A stretch of 64,000 nucleotides of DNA. Origin: JAOUEA01 sp963810915. GTDB lineage: Bacteria > Actinomycetota > UBA4738 > HRBIN12. The position numbers and the translations under genes are program-made. The DNA is taken from contig CAWEPH010000007.1 in the NCBI GenBank assembly GCA_963810915.1, positions 1 to 64,000 on the forward strand, written 5' to 3'. The notes beneath the pieces are model-generated. The model was not told the DNA's origin. It ran no database searches and saw only the letters and a program-made list of their open reading frames with translations. The first letter of the stretch is position 1, and each line of letters starts with the position of its first letter. Below are positions 60,567 through 64,000 of this stretch, in pieces.

Positions 60567-61040
60567 ATGGACGATGCGCAGATCCTCTCCCGTCTCGCCG
60601 ATCTCGGCATCGAGCTGCCCGAGGTCCCGAAGCCCGTGGCCGCGTACATCCCCGTGAAGGTCGTCGACCGGATCGCCTACGTCGCAGGCCAGGTGGCGAT
60701 GGAGGACGGTCAACTGCTGAATCCCGGGCTCCTCGGTCGCGACGTCGTGGTGGACGAGGCGGCCGCCGCCGCCCGTCGGGCCGCCCTGCAGGCCCTCGCG
60801 GCGCTCCGAGAGGCGCTCGGCGGGTTCGGACGCCTGCGCGGCATCGCCCAGGTGAGCGTGTTCATCGCCGCCACGGCGGACTTCGTCGATCACCCCAAGG
60901 TCGCCAACGGCGCGAGCGAGGTACTGATGGAGGTGCTCGGCGAGGAAGGACGGCACGCCCGCACGGCGGTGGGCATGGCGTCGCTGCCGCTCGGGACGTG
61001 CGTCGAGGTGCAGGTCACCGCCGAGGTCGACCCCGCCTGA
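60567..61040 (+). CDS. RidA/YjgF-family protein
   Basis: A 157-residue enamine/imine deaminase-like protein. The N-terminal RLADLGIELPEVPKPVAAY and the C-terminal RTAVGMASLPLGTCVEVQV (with the family arginine) are those of the longer RidA subfamily. It clears reactive imines made by PLP enzymes, or has a related role. Its stop abuts the convergent selB stop. Confidence 0.92.
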   Translation: MDDAQILSRLADLGIELPEVPKPVAAYIPVKVVDRIAYVAGQVAMEDGQLLNPGLLGRDVVVDEAAAAARRAALQALAALREALGGFGRLRGIAQVSVFIAATADFVDHPKVANGASEVLMEVLGEEGRHARTAVGMASLPLGTCVEVQVTAEVDPA

Positions 61041-62895
61041 TCACGAGCCCCGCGGGAACCGCAGGTCGCCGTCCCTGCGGGTGACCCCGCGGGTGTCGAA
61101 CCACTCCAACAGGGGGACCGCGTACTTGCGGCTGGTCCCGAGGGCCTCGCGGAAGGCGCTCACCGTGATGCCGGAGGGTCCAGCCGCGCGGACGATGGCC
61201 TCCGCCCGCGCGATCACGTCCGGCGCGAAGACAAGCTCGGGCGAGACGCGGATCACCAGCCCCTCCCGCGCCGCGGCCTCGAGGACGTCGCGCCCGATGC
61301 CCTGCGCCTGGAGATCCCTCACCGTGGGCGGCGCTGCCTCGTGCTCGCCGCCGACCGCGGCGAGGAGCCGCTCGATGTCGGCGCTGCGCGTGTCCAGGGC
61401 GACCACGTGCGAGGTCAGGCGCAGCGCCGACGCCGTGCGCACCACGGTCCCGTCCGCGACGTCGGCGTCGATCAGGGCCTCGATCAGGTCCGGGTCCGCC
61501 GGCGCGCCCTCCCGACGGAGCGCCTGCGCCACGGCACGACGGGCCCCCGCGAGCGGCGCTCCCTCCTCCAACGGGTGGTCCGCGTGGTGGACCCGCAGGC
61601 TGGCGGCGAGCGCCTCCGTCACGGTTTCGCGCACGCCTGGTCGGACCAGCCAGCCGCCGACGAGCGGACCCGCGACCCGCACGCCGGTGAGGAGCTCCGC
61701 CTCGGCGGCGCCGACCGCGCCGCGCTCGAGCGCGAGCAGGGTCGGAAGCTCTTCCCTCGACGACGTCGCGCGTCGCACGAGCCGATCGATCGCGTCGGGG
61801 CCCGGGCGCACCGGCGGTGCGACATCCAGGACGATCCCGCCGGCGACGGTCTCGCGGCGGCCCGCCTCACGCACCACGAAGCGATCGAAGACGTCGAGGA
61901 CCAGCGGACGCGCGAGCCGGATCCGCACGAAGGCCTCCTCGCCCGGCTCGAGGCTCGAACGGCCGAGGAGCCGGAGCTTCGCGTCGGCCTCGGCCGCGCC
62001 CGCGTAGAGCTTGAAGGCGCCGCGGCCGGTGATCGGATGCGCGAGGCCGCGCACCGGGTGCAGCGACGCCTCGATCGTCTCGGTGGCCCGCCACGCGCCC
62101 GGACGACCGAGGACGTCGCCCCGCTCGAGGGTCTCGCGCTCGGCGCCCACGAGGTTGGCCGCCACGCGGGAGACGGGCTCGGCGCGGTCCTCGGCGCGCT
62201 TGTGTGTCTGGAGCGAACGGATGCGGGCGCGGGTCCCCGTCGGGAACAGCTCGACGTCCTCGCCCACCCGAGAGCGCTTCGCCGGTGAGGGTCCCGGTGA
62301 CCACGGTGCCCGCGCCCTTGATCGTGAAGACCCGGTCGATGAAGAGCCGGGCGCGGGCGTCCTCGGGCGCCGGCGCCGCGGCCAGCATCGCGTCGAGCGC
62401 ATCGCGGAGGTCCTCGAGCCCCTCACCCGTCACGGACGAGACCGGCACGATCGGCGCGCCTTCGAGCGCCGTGCCGGCGAGCCGCTCGACGGATCTCCTC
62501 CTCGGCGATCGCGAGCGTTTCGCGCGTCCACCAGGTCGCGCTTCGTGAGCGCGACCACCCCTCCGTGCACGCCCAGCACGTCCAGGATCTGGAGGTGCTC
62601 CTCCGACTGGGGCTTCCATCCCTCGTCGGCCGCCACCACGAACAGGACCAGGCGCACCGGTCCGACGCCCGCGAGCATGTTCCCGATGAAGCGCTCGTGT
62701 CCCGGCACGTCCACGAAGCCCGACCTCCCGGCCGGAGGGGAGCGTGGTCCACGCGTAGCCGAGGTCGATCGTGAGGCCGCGGCGCTTCTCCTCGGCGAAG
62801 CGGTCCGGATCGATGCCGGTGAGGCGCACGATCAACGACGACTTGCCGTGGTCGACGTGGCCGGCCGTCGCGATGACCCGCAGCTCGGCGGCCAC
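61041..62895 (-). CDS. selB: Selenocysteine-specific elongation factor SelB, frame broken as assembled
   Basis: GTPase that delivers Sec-tRNA to UGA codons at SECIS elements. GTPase motifs: AGHVDHGKSSL, DVPGHERFIGNM and TKRDLVDA. Domains II-III follow (GTVVTGTLTGEAL, RARIRSLQTH), then C-terminal winged helices (TVSAFREALGTSRKYAVPLLEW). Four one-base insertions (62719-62721, near 62523, near 62489, near 62271) split it across frames. The corrected length is 616 residues, an exact fit for four extra bases. GTG 62895 lies one base after the selA stop, so selA-selB is an operon. Confidence 0.9.
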
Positions 62896-62896
62896 G

Positions 62897-64000
62897 TCAG
62901 TCCTCGAGGAACTCGTCGCCCTCCAGCGCGTAGAGGATCGCGCGGGCGAGATGGGGGACCTCGTCGGGGGTGACGGTCCTCGCGTCGAAGAGCACGTGAT
63001 CGCCCTCGACGCGGCAGAACACCGGGGGGCGCCCCGTGCGCAGCCGGGCCGCGAACGCGGTCGGCGTCGGGCACCTGCACGCGCACGCCCCAGGAGGCGA
63101 GGACGGTCTCCGGCGTGGATCCGCCGCCCACGACCGACTCGCACCGGTGGACGTGGGCGCCCTCCAGATCGCCGCCCACGGCCTCGGAGAGCTGCTGGGC
63201 ACGCCGGTGCACCAGCTCGGCGGGCTCGCGCAGCATCGCGTGGACCGGGATCGACCTCTCGGCGTGCCCGCTCGCGTACATCGCGAGGACGCGCTCGAGC
63301 GCCGCCATCTGCATCTTGTCGACGCGGACCGCGCGCGCGATCGGATGCCGCCGGAGCTTCTCGACGAGGTCCGCACGTCCGGCGACGACCCCGGCCTGCG
63401 GGCCGCCCAGCAGCTTGTCGCCGCTGAAGGTCACGAGGTCCGCGCCCTCGGCGATGCGCGTCGGTGACGTTCGGCTCGTCGGGCGGCATCCCGTGTCCGG
63501 CCGAGAGCAGCCCCGATCCGACGTCGTGCAGGAACGGGATCGCTCGCGTGGCGTGCGAGCGCCGCGAGGTCCCGCGCGGGCGTGCTCGCGGTGAAGCCCA
63601 CCACGCGGTAGTTCGAGGGATGGACCTTCAGGATCGCCCCGGTGCGCTCGGAGACGGCGGCACGGTAGTCGCCGATCCGCGTGCGGTTGGTCGTGCCGAC
63701 CTCGACGAGCTTCGCGCCGCTCGCGCGCCATGATGTCCGGGATCCGGAACTCCCCGCCGATCTCGATCAACTCCCCGCGCGAGACCAGGACCTCCTTGCG
63801 CTTGCGCGAGCGCCGCGAGGCTCAACAGGAGCGCCGCCGCGCAGTTGTTCACCACCAGCGCGTCCTGGGCGCCGGTGAGCGCCTTGACCAAGGTCTCCGC
63901 GCGGGCGCTGCGCTTGCCCGCGCCGGCCGGTCTCCCGATCCACCTCGAGGTCCGTGTAGTGGCGGGCGGCCCGCGCCGCCGCCCGCGCCGCGGCCTCCGG
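62897..64000 (-). CDS. selA: L-seryl-tRNA(Sec) selenium transferase SelA, partial and frame broken
   Basis: PLP enzyme that converts Ser-tRNA(Sec) to Sec-tRNA(Sec). The PLP lysine is in TFSGDKLLGGPQAGV. Other family segments are TLVKALTGAQDALVVNNCAA, GEFRIPDIM, VGTTNRTRIGDYR, HPSNYRVVGF and LHDVGSGLL. They lie in different frames because of about six one-base insertions (near 63060, 63456, 63541, 63721, 63801 and 63929). The window ends inside the N-terminal part, leaving about 365 codons. selB follows immediately. Confidence 0.88.

Noticed and set aside
1..64000. CRISPR arrays, insertion sequences, prophage or integrase genes
   Set aside because: No regularly spaced direct repeats, transposase motifs or integrases were found while reading the window.

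Overview
This is a high-GC chromosomal window (about 70 % G+C by eye) from an actinomycete-like bacterium, most likely a deep-branching, uncultured Actinomycetota. The signs are a WhiB-type protein, an NdgR-type IclR regulator divergent from leuCD, an aspartokinase with an internal beta-subunit start, a DUF5709-like acidic protein, and many genes whose TANNNT -10 box lies only 6-9 nt before the start codon (leaderless transcripts). There is no prophage, insertion sequence or CRISPR array. The genes are densely packed, and no stretch over 300 bases lacks a gene.

Layout. 1-7.0 kb: end of a histidine kinase, an aldo/keto reductase, a GT-C mannosyltransferase-like membrane protein, ndgR/leuCD (leucine synthesis) and pncB (NAD salvage). 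7.1-16.5 kb: a nine-gene run for a group 3b type NAD(P)-linked [NiFe] hydrogenase (beta, gamma, delta, alpha), its protease, and HypF, HypC, HypD and HypE. HypA and HypB are absent. 16.5-28.5 kb: small housekeeping and redox genes, two tRNA-Ser genes, a hydrolase-cyclase fusion, an aquaporin, a DUF2252/DyP pair, and a HAD phosphatase with a tandem GNAT protein. 28.6-41.6 kb: SRP RNA, dnaX, recR, a sigma factor with a DUF4349 membrane partner, an S9 peptidase, lysC, asd, GNAT proteins and a MazG-like protein. 41.7-48.4 kb: a compact five-gene operon (fatty acyl reductase-HAD fusion, MDR dehydrogenase, LarA-like protein, PlsC-type acyltransferase, TetR regulator). Its single promoter carries a perfect 7-2-7 palindrome over the -35 and spacer. 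48.4-64 kb: rpsD, glutaredoxin-thioredoxin reductase, an ECF sigma/anti-sigma pair, NlpC/P60, tRNA-Pro, a class A PBP, NfeD, WhiB, RidA, and the selenocysteine genes selB and selA. The window ends inside selA.

The best candidate for an undescribed system is the 41.7-48.4 kb operon. It combines acyl-chain reduction, alcohol/aldehyde redox chemistry, acyl transfer and a divergent member of the nickel-pincer racemase (LarA) superfamily under one apparent TetR switch. A link to an unusual lipid or wax/ether product is inference only.

A major caveat is that many reading frames are broken by single-base indels. They are sparse before 49 kb (about 18.06, 32.73, 33.54 and 40.45 kb) and affect nearly every gene after it, about six in selA alone. 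Almost all are one-base insertions that restore a full-length family member when removed. This looks like consensus error at a poorly supported contig end rather than gene decay. Such genes are listed as CDS with the break described.
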